A stretch of DNA of 64,000 bases from positions 434,001-498,000 of the forward strand of contig NZ_JACHCZ010000004.1 in NCBI RefSeq assembly GCF_014207255.1, given 5' to 3'. The notes under the pieces are model-generated. The model was not told the origin of the DNA. It did not search any database and saw only the letters and a list, made by a program, of their open reading frames with translations. This DNA is from Pseudomonas sp. JAI120 (GTDB lineage Bacteria > Pseudomonadota > Gammaproteobacteria > Pseudomonadales > Pseudomonadaceae). Each line of letters begins with the position of its first letter. Positions within the stretch are counted from its first letter, which is position 1. Both the position numbers and the translations under genes were made by a program. Below, piece by piece: positions 14,208 through 23,588 of this stretch.

Positions 14208-16280
14208 ATGCCTGCCCTTCGCCTGACGCCCATGACCCTTGGGCTTTCTGTTCTGCTGTCTGCCGGTTTTGCCTGTGCGGCCACCACCTTGCCCGAAACC
14301 TCGATCAGCGCCGAAGCTGACGAAGACGACCCGCGCGTCAAGGAAACCAGCACCGCTACTCGCACCGCTACCCCCGTGCGTTATGTGCCCCAGGCCATCG
14401 ACTCGGTGAAGACCGAAAGCCTGCGCTCCTACGGCACCAACGACCTGGGCCAGGCCTTGAGCGGCATCCCCAATGTGAGCAGCGGTGCCGATACGCGCTT
14501 CGACAGTTTGCGCATCCGTGGCTTCGACGCGAGCAACGACTTCTACCTGGATGGCATTCGCGACGACAGCCAGTACGTACGCGACCTGCACAACATCGAG
14601 CGTATCGAAGTGCTCAAAGGCCCGGCAGCGGTGCTTTACGGGCGAGGCGGCCAGGGAGGGATCGTCAATCGCGTGAGCAAACTGCCAACGGCCGGGCATA
14701 AGTCGAGCATCGAAGCCCAGGGCGGCAGCAATGATTTGCGCAGTGTGTATGCCGACCTGAGCACCGACCCCAGCGATAACATCAGCCTGCGCCTGAACAT
14801 GGGCAACCAGGACAACAACAGCTTCCGCGACGGCGTCAGTGGCAACCGCCAACTGTTCGCGCCGTCCATGAGCTGGCAGCTCACACCGGATCTGAACTGG
14901 CTGGTGCAATACGAATACAGCCGCTACAACCGCACGCCGGATCGCGGCATCCCCGGCGTCAACGGTCGCCCCGCCGACGTCAGTCGCAGCACCACCTACG
15001 GCGACAACCGCGATTACATCGACGACAAGTCCCAGTCCCTGCGCTCCAAGCTGGCCTACGAACTCAACGACAACTGGCAACTGCGCCAGACCTTGGGCGT
15101 GTTCAAGCTCGACAGCGATTTCGACAACACCTACCAGACCGCCTACGTTGCCTCGACCAATCGGGTGACGCGCCAACGCTGGCAGCAAGACCTGACTACC
15201 CTCAACGTCTTCAACAACGTCGAGTTGGAGGGAGGTTTCAGCACCTTCGGCCTCGAACACCGCCTGCTCACCGGCCTTGAGCTGGGCAGCCAGCGCCGCG
15301 ATCCAAAGCTGTACACCGCCCCCGTCTCGGCCGTGCCAACCCTGGACCTCAACCAGCCCAACCGTAATCTGAGCCACACCGGGCGCATGAGCGTATCGAG
15401 TAACAACCACACCGAAGTCGAAAGCCGCGCCCTGTATGTGCAAGACCAACTGCGCCTGAACGATCAGTGGCAAGTGCTGGCCGGCTTGCGTTACGACCGT
15501 TTCGAAGTGGACACCAAAAACAAACTGCTCAATACCCGGCAAGACGTCAAAAGCCACAGCACCAGCCCGCGCTTTGGCCTGGTGTGGACGCCCCTGGAAC
15601 ACCACTCGTTCTATGCCTCGTGGAGCAAGACCTTCTCCCCGGCCGGTGGCGGCCTGATCGGTATTACCCCGAACGCCGCCGGCAGCGTCAACGACCTAAG
15701 CCCCGAACTGACCAAGCAAAAAGAAATCGGCGTGAAAAGCGACTGGCTCGACGACCGCCTGAGCACCACCCTGGCGGTGTACGAACTGGAACTCTACAAC
15801 CGCCGCACAAGCGACCCGCTGGACCGCACCATCACCCTGCTCAGCGGCCTGCAGCGTTCACGCGGCGTGGAGCTGACGGCCACCGGTAAGATCGTCGGCA
15901 ACTGGTATGTACGCGGCGGCATCGGCCTGCAGGATGCCAAGGTCGAGAAGGACAACAATGGCTTTGAAGGCAAGCGCGTCAGCGACGTGGCCAAGCGCAA
16001 CGGCAGCCTGTTCCTCACCTGGAAACCGGAGATGGGCTGGTACGCGGAGACCGGTTTGACGTTGGTCGGCGACCGTTACGCCGACAGCCTCAACACCGTG
16101 GTGCTGCCGGGTTATGGCCGTTGGGACGCGTTGGTCGGGTTCCGGCAGAAAGAATGGGACGTACGCGCGGCGCTGAACAACATTGCCGACAAGAACTACT
16201 ACGAATCGGCGACCAGCGTGGCGCAAATTCAGCCGGGCGAGCCGCGTAATCTGGTGGTGACGGGGACCTACAGTTTCTAA
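14208..16280 (+). CDS. TonB-dependent catecholate-type siderophore receptor (Fiu-like)
   Basis: A 690-aa outer-membrane receptor without an STN domain. The signal peptide MPALRLTPMTLGLSVLLSAG ends at ACA, followed by a plug (YVPQAIDSVKTESLRSYGTN; IEVLKGPAAVLYGRGGQGGI) and a barrel ending GTYSF with terminal Phe. RTPDRGIPGVNGRPADV and NLSHTGRMSV resemble E. coli Fiu-type receptors for monomeric catecholates. I prefer 14208 because it begins the signal peptide; in-frame ATGs at 14196 and 14127 exist. It is divergent from oprD and has its own Fur-like site but no sigma/FecR partner, so simple iron repression is expected. Confidence 0.92.
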   Translation: MPALRLTPMTLGLSVLLSAGFACAATTLPETSISAEADEDDPRVKETSTATRTATPVRYVPQAIDSVKTESLRSYGTNDLGQALSGIPNVSSGADTRFDSLRIRGFDASNDFYLDGIRDDSQYVRDLHNIERIEVLKGPAAVLYGRGGQGGIVNRVSKLPTAGHKSSIEAQGGSNDLRSVYADLSTDPSDNISLRLNMGNQDNNSFRDGVSGNRQLFAPSMSWQLTPDLNWLVQYEYSRYNRTPDRGIPGVNGRPADVSRSTTYGDNRDYIDDKSQSLRSKLAYELNDNWQLRQTLGVFKLDSDFDNTYQTAYVASTNRVTRQRWQQDLTTLNVFNNVELEGGFSTFGLEHRLLTGLELGSQRRDPKLYTAPVSAVPTLDLNQPNRNLSHTGRMSVSSNNHTEVESRALYVQDQLRLNDQWQVLAGLRYDRFEVDTKNKLLNTRQDVKSHSTSPRFGLVWTPLEHHSFYASWSKTFSPAGGGLIGITPNAAGSVNDLSPELTKQKEIGVKSDWLDDRLSTTLAVYELELYNRRTSDPLDRTITLLSGLQRSRGVELTATGKIVGNWYVRGGIGLQDAKVEKDNNGFEGKRVSDVAKRNGSLFLTWKPEMGWYAETGLTLVGDRYADSLNTVVLPGYGRWDALVGFRQKEWDVRAALNNIADKNYYESATSVAQIQPGEPRNLVVTGTYSF

Positions 16281-16357
16281 CCCGATACAAAAACACCAAT
16301 CCCGTAACAGCTGTCGAGCGCAAGCGAGGCAACTGCTACGGGGTCAACGATATTTTT

Positions 16358-16573
16358 TCAGTTACTCATCAACTCGCACAACGCGTGCATTTCATCCTCG
16401 CTGAACAACCCCACCGGGTAGCGCTCATTCATCACACTGCGCAAATCCGGCTGCTGCCTGACCTGTCGCGAGCCGTTTTCCTTCAACCAGAGCCCCAGCG
16501 AATGGATCGCGTCACTGTCGACCCGCGAAGGGTGGAAGGTGCGCGTGTACATCGGGTTGATATTGGCATTCAT
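16358..16573 (-). CDS. Small conserved protein of unknown function
   Basis: A 71-aa protein, MNANINPMYTRTFHPSRVDS and onward, rich in charged residues, with no signal peptide or membrane segment. It ends RYPVGLFSEDEMHALCELMS plus Asn. The start at 16573 has TAGGAG about 11 nt upstream, better than the further ATG at 16615. I recall similar short proteins in fluorescent pseudomonads but cannot assign a function. It is convergent with the TonB receptor gene and lies downstream of agmatine deiminase across a terminator, so it is probably transcribed on its own. Confidence 0.6.
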   Translation of the reverse strand: MNANINPMYTRTFHPSRVDSDAIHSLGLWLKENGSRQVRQQPDLRSVMNERYPVGLFSEDEMHALCELMSN

Positions 16574-16712
16574 TTCAGCGCTCTCTCCTACTGCGTGAGC
16601 GGCTAACTTACTCAAGGTTTATGACAGAACTATGCGGTCATCACCCTGGGCCACTGGGGCAACACCGATACAAGAGCTATGCCAATGTCGCGTATTTATA
16701 GGTGGTCGGACA

Positions 16713-16746
16713 CAAAAAAGCCCACGACCGTGTTGGGCCGTGGGCT
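16713..16746 (-). terminator. Rho-independent terminator of aguA
   Basis: On the minus strand AGCCCACG...CGTGGGCT is followed by TTTTTTGTG, 62 bp past the agmatine deiminase stop. Confidence 0.85.
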
Positions 16747-16807
16747 CGCTGTAAATGCTCAGACTGAGTAGCGCCCGTTCGCAGAAAAGGCGTTGTTACA
16801 ACTGCAC

Positions 16808-17914
16808 TCAGTTTTTATGCGGAGCCGGCTGTTGTTGGGTCAGGCAGTGGATATTCCCGCCACCCAGTAACAGTTCACGGCCCGGCACCATCACCACTTC
16901 GTGCTGCGGGAACAGGTTCTGCAAGATGGCCTTGGCTTCAATGTCCAGCGGGTCGTCGAAACTTGGCGCGATGATGCCGCCGTTGACGATCAGGAAGTTG
17001 ACGTAGGAACCCGCCAACCGCACGGTCGGATTACGTTCCTGTGTGCCGTCCACCGGGTCGACCCCGGCGCACTCTTCCTCAGTGGCATACAACGGCCCCG
17101 GGATCGGCATTTTATGCACTGTGAATGAGCGCCCCTGGGCGTCGGTGCTGCTTTGCAGGACGGCCATGGCGGCGTGGCAACGCGCGTAGTTCGGGTCTTG
17201 CGGGTCGTCGGTCCAGGCCAGTAACACTTCGCCCGGGCGCACGTAGCAGCAGAAGTTATCCACATGGCCGTCGGTTTCGTCGTTGAACAGGCCGTCTGGC
17301 AGCCAGATGATCTTATCCACAGCCAGGTTGGCGCTGAGTACCGCTTCGATCTCGGCACGGTCGAGGTGCGGATTACGGTTGCGGTTGAGCAGGCATTCCT
17401 CGGTGGTGATCAGGGTGCCTTCGCCGTCGACGTGGATCGAGCCGCCTTCCAGCACGAAGCCCTCTGTGCGGTAACGCGGCGCGCGCTCGATTTCGAGGAT
17501 CTTGCCGCCCACCTGCGAGTCGCGGTTCCACGGCGAGTACAGGCCACCGTCAAAACCGCCCCACGCGTTGAAATCCCAGTTCACGCCGCGCACTTCGCCA
17601 CGGTCGTTGATCACGAACGTCGGCCCGGTATCACGCACCCAGGCGTCATCGCTGGACATTTCCACCACCCGAATATTCGGCACGTCCAGACGGGCGCGGG
17701 CGTTTTCGTACTGGCCGGCAGAAACCGCCACGGTCACCGGCTCAAAACGTGCGATGGCCTTGGCCACGGCCACGTGAGCGGCCTGCGCAGGCTTGCCGCC
17801 CAGGCGCCAGTTGTCCGGGCGCTCGGGCCACACCATCCAGGTTTGGGTCTGTGGCGCCCATTCGGCGGGCATGTGGAAGCCATCGGCGCGGGGGGTGCTG
17901 TGCAGGGTGGTCAT
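16808..17914 (-). CDS. aguA: Agmatine deiminase
   Basis: A 368-aa member of the guanidino-group-modifying superfamily that converts agmatine to N-carbamoylputrescine and ammonia, the first step of putrescine formation from agmatine. Diagnostic features are MPAEWAPQTQTWMVWPERPD near the N-terminus, the VRDTGPTFVIN segment, GLFNDETDGHVDNFCCY and the catalytic cysteine Cys357 in GGGNIHCLTQQQP. The length matches the family. The partner aguB is not adjacent. It ends in its own terminator and is separated by about 120 bp from the fusion gene upstream on the same strand. Confidence 0.96.
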   Translation of the reverse strand: MTTLHSTPRADGFHMPAEWAPQTQTWMVWPERPDNWRLGGKPAQAAHVAVAKAIARFEPVTVAVSAGQYENARARLDVPNIRVVEMSSDDAWVRDTGPTFVINDRGEVRGVNWDFNAWGGFDGGLYSPWNRDSQVGGKILEIERAPRYRTEGFVLEGGSIHVDGEGTLITTEECLLNRNRNPHLDRAEIEAVLSANLAVDKIIWLPDGLFNDETDGHVDNFCCYVRPGEVLLAWTDDPQDPNYARCHAAMAVLQSSTDAQGRSFTVHKMPIPGPLYATEEECAGVDPVDGTQERNPTVRLAGSYVNFLIVNGGIIAPSFDDPLDIEAKAILQNLFPQHEVVMVPGRELLLGGGNIHCLTQQQPAPHKN

Positions 17915-18035
17915 GGCGATCAGGACTCCGAATGGGGTAAAGGCCGACTTTATAACGGATAAAAATCGGCTTTAAAAGCGAACAAACAGGCTAACTGATA
18001 AATGTGACAGTCAATTGCCGATAACAATCGATTAT

Positions 18036-20936
18036 TTACAATTGCTCATCCAGCACCTTCGACAGCATGTCGACAAAGAAGTCCACGCTGCGCCTGGACG
18101 TCACCATCGGCGGCTTGATCTTGAGGATGTTCAAATAATCGCCAGTCGGCTGCATGAAAATCCCCAATTCCCGCAATCGATCACACAACAGGGTGGTCTC
18201 TTCGGTGGCGGGCTCCAGGGTTTGCCGGTCACGCACCAACTCCAGGCCCAGATAGAAACCGGAACCGTGAACCGCGCCCACCAGAGGATGACGGTCGATC
18301 AGTGCTTCCAACCGCGCCTTGAAATGCCCGCCAACCACTTGGGCGTTTTCCCACAATTTTTCTTCTTCCATCACATCCAGCACCGCCATGCCGATCCGGC
18401 AACTCACCGGGCTGCCCCCCGACGATGAGAAGAAATACCCCTCGGCCTCCAATGCCTCGGCGATCTCGCGACGGGTGATCACCGCGCCGAGTGGCTGGCC
18501 GTTGCCCATGCCTTTGGCCATGGTGATGATGTCGGGCACCACGCCCTGCTCTTCGAAGCCCCAGAAGAAATGCCCCATGCGGCCGTAGCCGACCTGCACT
18601 TCATCGGCGATGCACACGCCGCCCTGGGCACGGACCAACCCGTACACCTGCTGCAAGTAACCCGGCGGCAGGGAGATGCCGCCGGCGTTGCCATACACCG
18701 GCTCACAGATAAACCCGGCCAATTGGCGCTTGCTCGCAGCGATTTTCGCCAGGTTATGTTCCACGCTTCGTACGTAGTCCGGGGCACTGTCCTGCCCGCG
18801 GAATTCACCGCGATAGGTGTTCGGCGCGGTGACCGGGTGGACCCACTCCGGGCGGCTGCTCAGGGCCTGGGGGTTGTCGGCAATCGAAGTGGACACCGCA
18901 TCCGCCGCCACCGACCAGCCGTGATAGGCCTCCAGCACACTGAGCATGTCGCGCCCACCGCTGTAGGCCCAGGCCAGGCGGATGGCCAGGTCGTTGGCCT
19001 CGGTGCCGCTGTTGACCAGGAACACCCGATCCATACCCTCCGGCGCCAGCGCCAGCAAGCGCTCGGAAAACTCGGCAATGGCCGCATAGTGAAACCGCGA
19101 GTTGGTATTGAGCAGCGACCATTGCCGCGCCGCCACCGCCGCCATGCGCGGGTGGCCGTGACCCAGCACGGCGACATTATTGAGCATGTCCAGGTAGGAA
19201 CGGCCCTGCATATCGATCAGGTGGTTGCGCCAGCCGCGCTCGATGCGTGGCGGGTCGACGTAATAGTGCTTCTGCGACCGCGCGAAACTGGCGTCACGCC
19301 GGGCCAGCAGAGCGTGGGGGTCTAGCTCCGGTTCGGCATCGCAGGCCAGTCCCAGTAATGCCGCAGGCGATGGACACAAGGCTTGCCAGGCCAAGGCACG
19401 GGACGGTGTACAAAACAGCGGCGGTTTGAGGTCGGCACGGCACAGTTGCACGGTCAGCGGCCCATGGACCTCACCGAGAACCTGCCCCTTCACCAGCAAT
19501 GAACCGTGCTTCAACCGGGTGTTCACGCCCCACAGCCGCACGCTCAGCTCGACCCCTTGCACGCTCACAAGGCCATCGGCGTCCTGATGCAGCGTTCCGG
19601 CGAAAGGCGCCTCCAACACCGTGCCATGGGGCAAATGCAGCTCTACGTGGAGGGGAAAAGTGTGCGGTTCGGCGGCACTGTCCGGGCAGGTACGCGACAG
19701 CCGATATTGGCCATAACGACTTGCCGCCAGCCCATGCACGGTTGCCGCCTGATCCAGCAGATGCCGATCAATGCCGGGCAGTTCCCAGTTGCCGGCTTCG
19801 AAATGCGGGCTGAGCACGCCCAGGTCGATCAGCGCGAACTCACGCCCCACCAGGCCCGGCAGCAACGGTGCGAAGTCCTGGCTGGCAATCGACGGCAGCG
19901 TCTCACCGACACTGCTGAGAATCGCAGCCTCCATCAGTTCAAACGGCACCGACGTCGCCACATGGAAAATTTCCCACTCGTGCTCGGCGTTTTTCAATAG
20001 ATAAGTGTTGTCCGGATCCAGGCGTTGCTGCTGTTCGCTGCTTAATACCAACACTGCCGCACGGGCGACGATCAGCGGCCACAATGCCTGCAATTCCTCG
20101 CGCTGCAGCGGGGTCACGGCGTGGCAGGCCTGGACCGCCGGCAGGATGGCAAAAGGGTCGCCCTCGGCATGGTGCAACAGGGCCGCGCAGGTCACCGACA
20201 AGTCGGCAACCCGCCAGGTGTTCACCAGGTCGCCGAAATCGATGACGCCTTGCAGTTGCCAGTGCCGTTGCGCATCGCGCTGCCAGACCACGTTGTCATC
20301 GGTGATGTCCATGTGCACCGCTTGCCTGGGCAGGCGGTCGGCCAGGGGGCGAATGCGCTGTTCAACCTGCTCGGCCACCTGTTCCAGTACGGCGCGGTGG
20401 GGCAGGTTTTCCAGGGTGGCCAACAGATGGGTGATCAGTCCCCGAGCATGGCGCGGGTCCCATTGCAGGGTACGGTCCAGTCCAGGGTGCGAGAAATCAG
20501 CCAGCGCGAGGCTCATGCGCCCGCACAGGTCGCCGAAACCTGCGATCACATCGCGCCCCAAATGCGGCAGATGGGTCAACGGCTGGCCGTCGATATAATC
20601 CAGCAGCCGCAGGTGCAGGGGCTGGCCATCGACCGTCACGCTCAACAGCTCTTCACCGCTCAGGGCCTTGATGACCTTGGGCACCCGCACAGCCTGCAGG
20701 GTGTTGAGGGCCGCGTGCTGGGCTTGCAGCTCAATCGCGGCGTAGTCGCCCCGGCAGATTTTCAGAACAAACCGGCCGCGGGTGCTGTCGACTTTGTAAT
20801 TGAGGTCTTGCTGGCTGCCCAGTGACTGCAGGGTGCCCGTGAGGCCGTAGTGCTGCTCGAGCAATTGCGCTGCCTGGTCGGTGCCTACTTGCGGGCAGGG
20901 TAGATTGGCGCGATGGATCAACGTAGCAAGCAGCAT
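18036..20936 (-). CDS. Aminoglycoside-phosphotransferase-like / M23-like / class-III aminotransferase fusion
   Basis: A 966-aa three-part protein. Residues 1-330 are an APH/choline-kinase-like kinase domain with catalytic HMDITDDN (His208, Asp210, Asn215) and a GVIDFGD metal motif. Residues about 400-510 are a lysostaphin/M23-like beta domain (GTVLEAPFAGTLHQDADGLV) that lacks a clear HxxxD zinc site. Residues about 540-966 are a PLP fold-type-I class-III aminotransferase with NSGTEANDLAIRLA, CIADEVQVGYGR and the PLP lysine Lys808 in MAKGMGNGQPLG. The last part resembles ethanolamine-phosphate phospho-lyase and the kinase resembles hydroxylysine kinase, so phosphorylation followed by elimination of an amino alcohol is plausible. 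I chose 20936 because GAGG precedes it; 20975 is the alternative. Confidence 0.88.
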   Translation of the reverse strand: MLLATLIHRANLPCPQVGTDQAAQLLEQHYGLTGTLQSLGSQQDLNYKVDSTRGRFVLKICRGDYAAIELQAQHAALNTLQAVRVPKVIKALSGEELLSVTVDGQPLHLRLLDYIDGQPLTHLPHLGRDVIAGFGDLCGRMSLALADFSHPGLDRTLQWDPRHARGLITHLLATLENLPHRAVLEQVAEQVEQRIRPLADRLPRQAVHMDITDDNVVWQRDAQRHWQLQGVIDFGDLVNTWRVADLSVTCAALLHHAEGDPFAILPAVQACHAVTPLQREELQALWPLIVARAAVLVLSSEQQQRLDPDNTYLLKNAEHEWEIFHVATSVPFELMEAAILSSVGETLPSIASQDFAPLLPGLVGREFALIDLGVLSPHFEAGNWELPGIDRHLLDQAATVHGLAASRYGQYRLSRTCPDSAAEPHTFPLHVELHLPHGTVLEAPFAGTLHQDADGLVSVQGVELSVRLWGVNTRLKHGSLLVKGQVLGEVHGPLTVQLCRADLKPPLFCTPSRALAWQALCPSPAALLGLACDAEPELDPHALLARRDASFARSQKHYYVDPPRIERGWRNHLIDMQGRSYLDMLNNVAVLGHGHPRMAAVAARQWSLLNTNSRFHYAAIAEFSERLLALAPEGMDRVFLVNSGTEANDLAIRLAWAYSGGRDMLSVLEAYHGWSVAADAVSTSIADNPQALSSRPEWVHPVTAPNTYRGEFRGQDSAPDYVRSVEHNLAKIAASKRQLAGFICEPVYGNAGGISLPPGYLQQVYGLVRAQGGVCIADEVQVGYGRMGHFFWGFEEQGVVPDIITMAKGMGNGQPLGAVITRREIAEALEAEGYFFSSSGGSPVSCRIGMAVLDVMEEEKLWENAQVVGGHFKARLEALIDRHPLVGAVHGSGFYLGLELVRDRQTLEPATEETTLLCDRLRELGIFMQPTGDYLNILKIKPPMVTSRRSVDFFVDMLSKVLDEQL

Positions 20937-21089
20937 GGGCGTGGCCTCGTTTTTTTCAGGGGTGTATATCGCCATTGTTCAGGTGAGTTAGGCAACCCCC
21001 CTACGCATACCGCGCTTGCGCCTATCTTCCGCACAACTCAAGCTATGCTTCATTCGCTTAATGTCCGTCTAAGGAAAAGGCCCTCCGAC

Positions 21090-22172
21090 ATGCGCATTCT
21101 CATCACCGGCGGTGCTGGATTTATCGGCTCCGCCCTGATCCGCCATCTGATCCAAAACACCGAACACGAAGTGCTTAATCTGGACAAACTTACGTATGCA
21201 GGCAATCTGGAATCACTGACCAGCATTGCGTCCAACAGCCGCTATGAGTTCGTACAGGCCGATATCATTGACCAGGCGAGCGTCAGCGCCGTGCTGAAGC
21301 GCTTCGAGCCACAGGCAATCATGCACTTGGCTGCAGAATCCCATGTCGATCGTTCGATTGACGGGCCGTCGGATTTTATCCAGACCAATATCGTGGGCAC
21401 CTACAGCCTGCTGGAGGCCACTCGCGCGTACTGGCACACGCTGGCGGAGCCCTCCAAGAGCGCTTTCCGTTTCCATCACATCTCCACCGATGAGGTGTAC
21501 GGCGACCTGCACGGCGTTGACGATCTTTTCACCGAAACCACGCCTTACGCGCCCAGCTCACCTTACTCCGCGAGCAAGGCGGCGTCCGACCACCTGGTGC
21601 GTGCCTGGCAGCGCACCTACGGCCTGCCGGTATTGCTGACCAATTGTTCAAACAACTACGGCCCTTTCCACTTCCCCGAGAAGTTGATCCCGCTGGTCAT
21701 CCTCAACGCGCTCGCGGGCAAGCCATTACCGGTCTATGGTAATGGTTTGCAGGTGCGCGACTGGCTGTTCGTCGAGGACCATGCCCGCGCACTTCTGAAA
21801 GTGGTAACAGAAGGTGTGGTCGGCGAGACCTACAATATCGGCGGCCACAATGAGCAAAAAAACATCGACGTGGTACGAGGCGTCTGCGGCCTGCTGGAAG
21901 AATTGGCACCGCAACGTCCGGCCGGTGTGGAAAAATTTGCCGACCTGATCACGTTCGTCAAAGATCGACCAGGCCACGATCAGCGCTATGCAATCGACGC
22001 CAGCAAGATCGAACGCGAACTGGGCTGGGTCCCGGAAGAAACGTTCGAGACCGGCCTGCGCAAGACCGTACAGTGGTACCTCGACAACCTGGAATGGTGC
22101 CGCAGGGTACAGGACGGCAGTTATCAGGGCGAACGATTGGGCAACACCGACATGAAGGATCTGATTGCATGA
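21090..22172 (+). CDS. rfbB: dTDP-glucose 4,6-dehydratase
   Basis: A 360-aa extended short-chain dehydrogenase catalysing step two of dTDP-L-rhamnose synthesis (dTDP-glucose to the 4-keto-6-deoxy sugar). The NAD-binding GGAGFIGSALIR lies at residues 7-18, HISTDEVYGDL gives the DE pair, and YSASKAASD the YxxxK catalytic pair. The start at 21090 follows AAGGAAAAGG; the open frame extends upstream without support. It is the first gene of rfbBACD, all four coupled by overlapping stops and starts. Confidence 0.96.
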   Translation: MRILITGGAGFIGSALIRHLIQNTEHEVLNLDKLTYAGNLESLTSIASNSRYEFVQADIIDQASVSAVLKRFEPQAIMHLAAESHVDRSIDGPSDFIQTNIVGTYSLLEATRAYWHTLAEPSKSAFRFHHISTDEVYGDLHGVDDLFTETTPYAPSSPYSASKAASDHLVRAWQRTYGLPVLLTNCSNNYGPFHFPEKLIPLVILNALAGKPLPVYGNGLQVRDWLFVEDHARALLKVVTEGVVGETYNIGGHNEQKNIDVVRGVCGLLEELAPQRPAGVEKFADLITFVKDRPGHDQRYAIDASKIERELGWVPEETFETGLRKTVQWYLDNLEWCRRVQDGSYQGERLGNTDMKDLIA

Positions 22173-23062
22173 TGAAGGGAATCGTATTGGCAGGCGGCTC
22201 AGGCACTCGCTTGCACCCCATTACCCTGGGCGTGTCCAAGCAGCTGCTGCCAGTGTATGACAAGCCGATGATCTATTACCCGATCTCGGTGCTGATGCTG
22301 GCGGGAATCAAAGACATCCTCGTGATTTCCACGCCAGTGGACTTGCCGCAGTATCGTAACTTGCTGGGCGATGGCAGCCAGTTCGGCGTGCGCTTCACCT
22401 ATGCCGAGCAGCCGTCGCCGGATGGCTTGGCCCAGGCATTTATCATTGGCGAAGAATTTATCGGTAATGACCCGGTATGCCTGATCCTGGGTGACAACAT
22501 TTTCCACGGCCAATATTTCGGCGAACAGTTGCGGACTGCAGCCAGGCGTCCTTCCGGCGCGACGGTATTTGGTTATTGGGTGAAAGACCCAGAACGATTT
22601 GGCGTGATCGACTTCGACAAGGATGGTCGCGCCCTGTCGATTGAAGAGAAACCACTCAAGCCAAAGTCCCCCTATGCCGTAACCGGCCTTTATTTCTACG
22701 ACAACGACGTGATCGAGATCGCCAAAGCCGTGAAACCTTCACATCGTGGCGAGCTTGAGATTACCGACGTCAACAACGCCTATCTCAAGCGCGGCGACCT
22801 GCATGTGGAACGTTTCGGGCGCGGCTTCGCTTGGCTCGATACAGGCACCCACGACAGCCTGTTGGAAGCTTCGCTCTACGTGCAGACCATCGAGCACCGC
22901 CAGGGCCTGAAAGTAGCCTGCCTGGAAGAAATTGCTTACCAGAACCGCTGGATTGACCGTGAATACTTGCTGGAGCGGGCCAGATATTTTGGCAAGACCG
23001 GCTACGGTCAATACTTGTTCACCCTCGCAGGGGATAATCCATATGAATGTATCCGCCACTGA
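22169..23062 (+). CDS. rfbA: Glucose-1-phosphate thymidylyltransferase
   Basis: A 297-aa nucleotidyltransferase that makes dTDP-glucose from dTTP and glucose-1-phosphate, step one of dTDP-L-rhamnose synthesis and the feedback-controlled one. The signature GIVLAGGSGTRLHPITLGVSK is at the N-terminus, with LGDNIFHGQ and AWLDTGTHDSLLEAS further on. Its ATG overlaps the rfbB stop (ATGA); a second ATG follows immediately at 22172, so the exact start is uncertain by one codon. Confidence 0.96.
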   Translation: MMKGIVLAGGSGTRLHPITLGVSKQLLPVYDKPMIYYPISVLMLAGIKDILVISTPVDLPQYRNLLGDGSQFGVRFTYAEQPSPDGLAQAFIIGEEFIGNDPVCLILGDNIFHGQYFGEQLRTAARRPSGATVFGYWVKDPERFGVIDFDKDGRALSIEEKPLKPKSPYAVTGLYFYDNDVIEIAKAVKPSHRGELEITDVNNAYLKRGDLHVERFGRGFAWLDTGTHDSLLEASLYVQTIEHRQGLKVACLEEIAYQNRWIDREYLLERARYFGKTGYGQYLFTLAGDNPYECIRH

Positions 23063-23588
23063 GTTGCCCGGGGTATTGATCATCGAGCCAAAGGTTTTTG
23101 ACGATGAACGCGGTTTTTTCTATGAGAGTTTCAATGCCCGGGACTTTGCGCAAGCAACCGGGCTGCAGCAAGAGTTTGTTCAGGACAACCACTCGCGCTC
23201 ACAAAAAGGCGTATTGCGCGGCCTGCATTACCAAGTGGAACACGCTCAGGGCAAATTGGTGCGAGTGACCGCCGGTGAGGTGTTAGACGTCGCAGTGGAT
23301 ATACGTCAGAGTTCACCTGCATTTGGCAAATGGGCCAGCGTTCGGCTATCGACCGACAACAGTCGCCAACTGTGGATTCCTCCGGGGTTCGCCCATGGTT
23401 TTGTGGTACTCAGCGACTACGCCGAATTCCTCTACAAGACGACTGATTACTACACACCCTCTGCAGAGCGCTGCATCCGCTGGGACGATCCGGATCTCAA
23501 TATCGATTGGCAATTGACGGGGCCTCCAACCTTGTCTTCCAAGGATCAGAGCGGCAAAAGCCTGAAAGACGCCGACCTGTTCCCATGA
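23043..23588 (+). CDS. rfbC: dTDP-4-dehydrorhamnose 3,5-epimerase
   Basis: A 181-aa cupin-fold epimerase, step three of dTDP-L-rhamnose synthesis. Family signatures are FDDERGFFYESFN, QDNHSRSQKGVLRGLHYQ (catalytic His in LRGLHYQ), VRVTAGEVLDVAVD and WIPPGFAHGFVVLSD. The start at 23043 lies inside the end of rfbA (20-bp overlap) with AGGGGAT upstream. Length matches the family. Confidence 0.96.
   Translation: MNVSATELPGVLIIEPKVFDDERGFFYESFNARDFAQATGLQQEFVQDNHSRSQKGVLRGLHYQVEHAQGKLVRVTAGEVLDVAVDIRQSSPAFGKWASVRLSTDNSRQLWIPPGFAHGFVVLSDYAEFLYKTTDYYTPSAERCIRWDDPDLNIDWQLTGPPTLSSKDQSGKSLKDADLFP

Noticed and set aside
14166..15605. 479-codon open frame antisense to the Fiu-like receptor gene
   Set aside because: The receptor is unequivocal on the plus strand; the antisense product is a low-complexity Ala/Val/Gly sequence.
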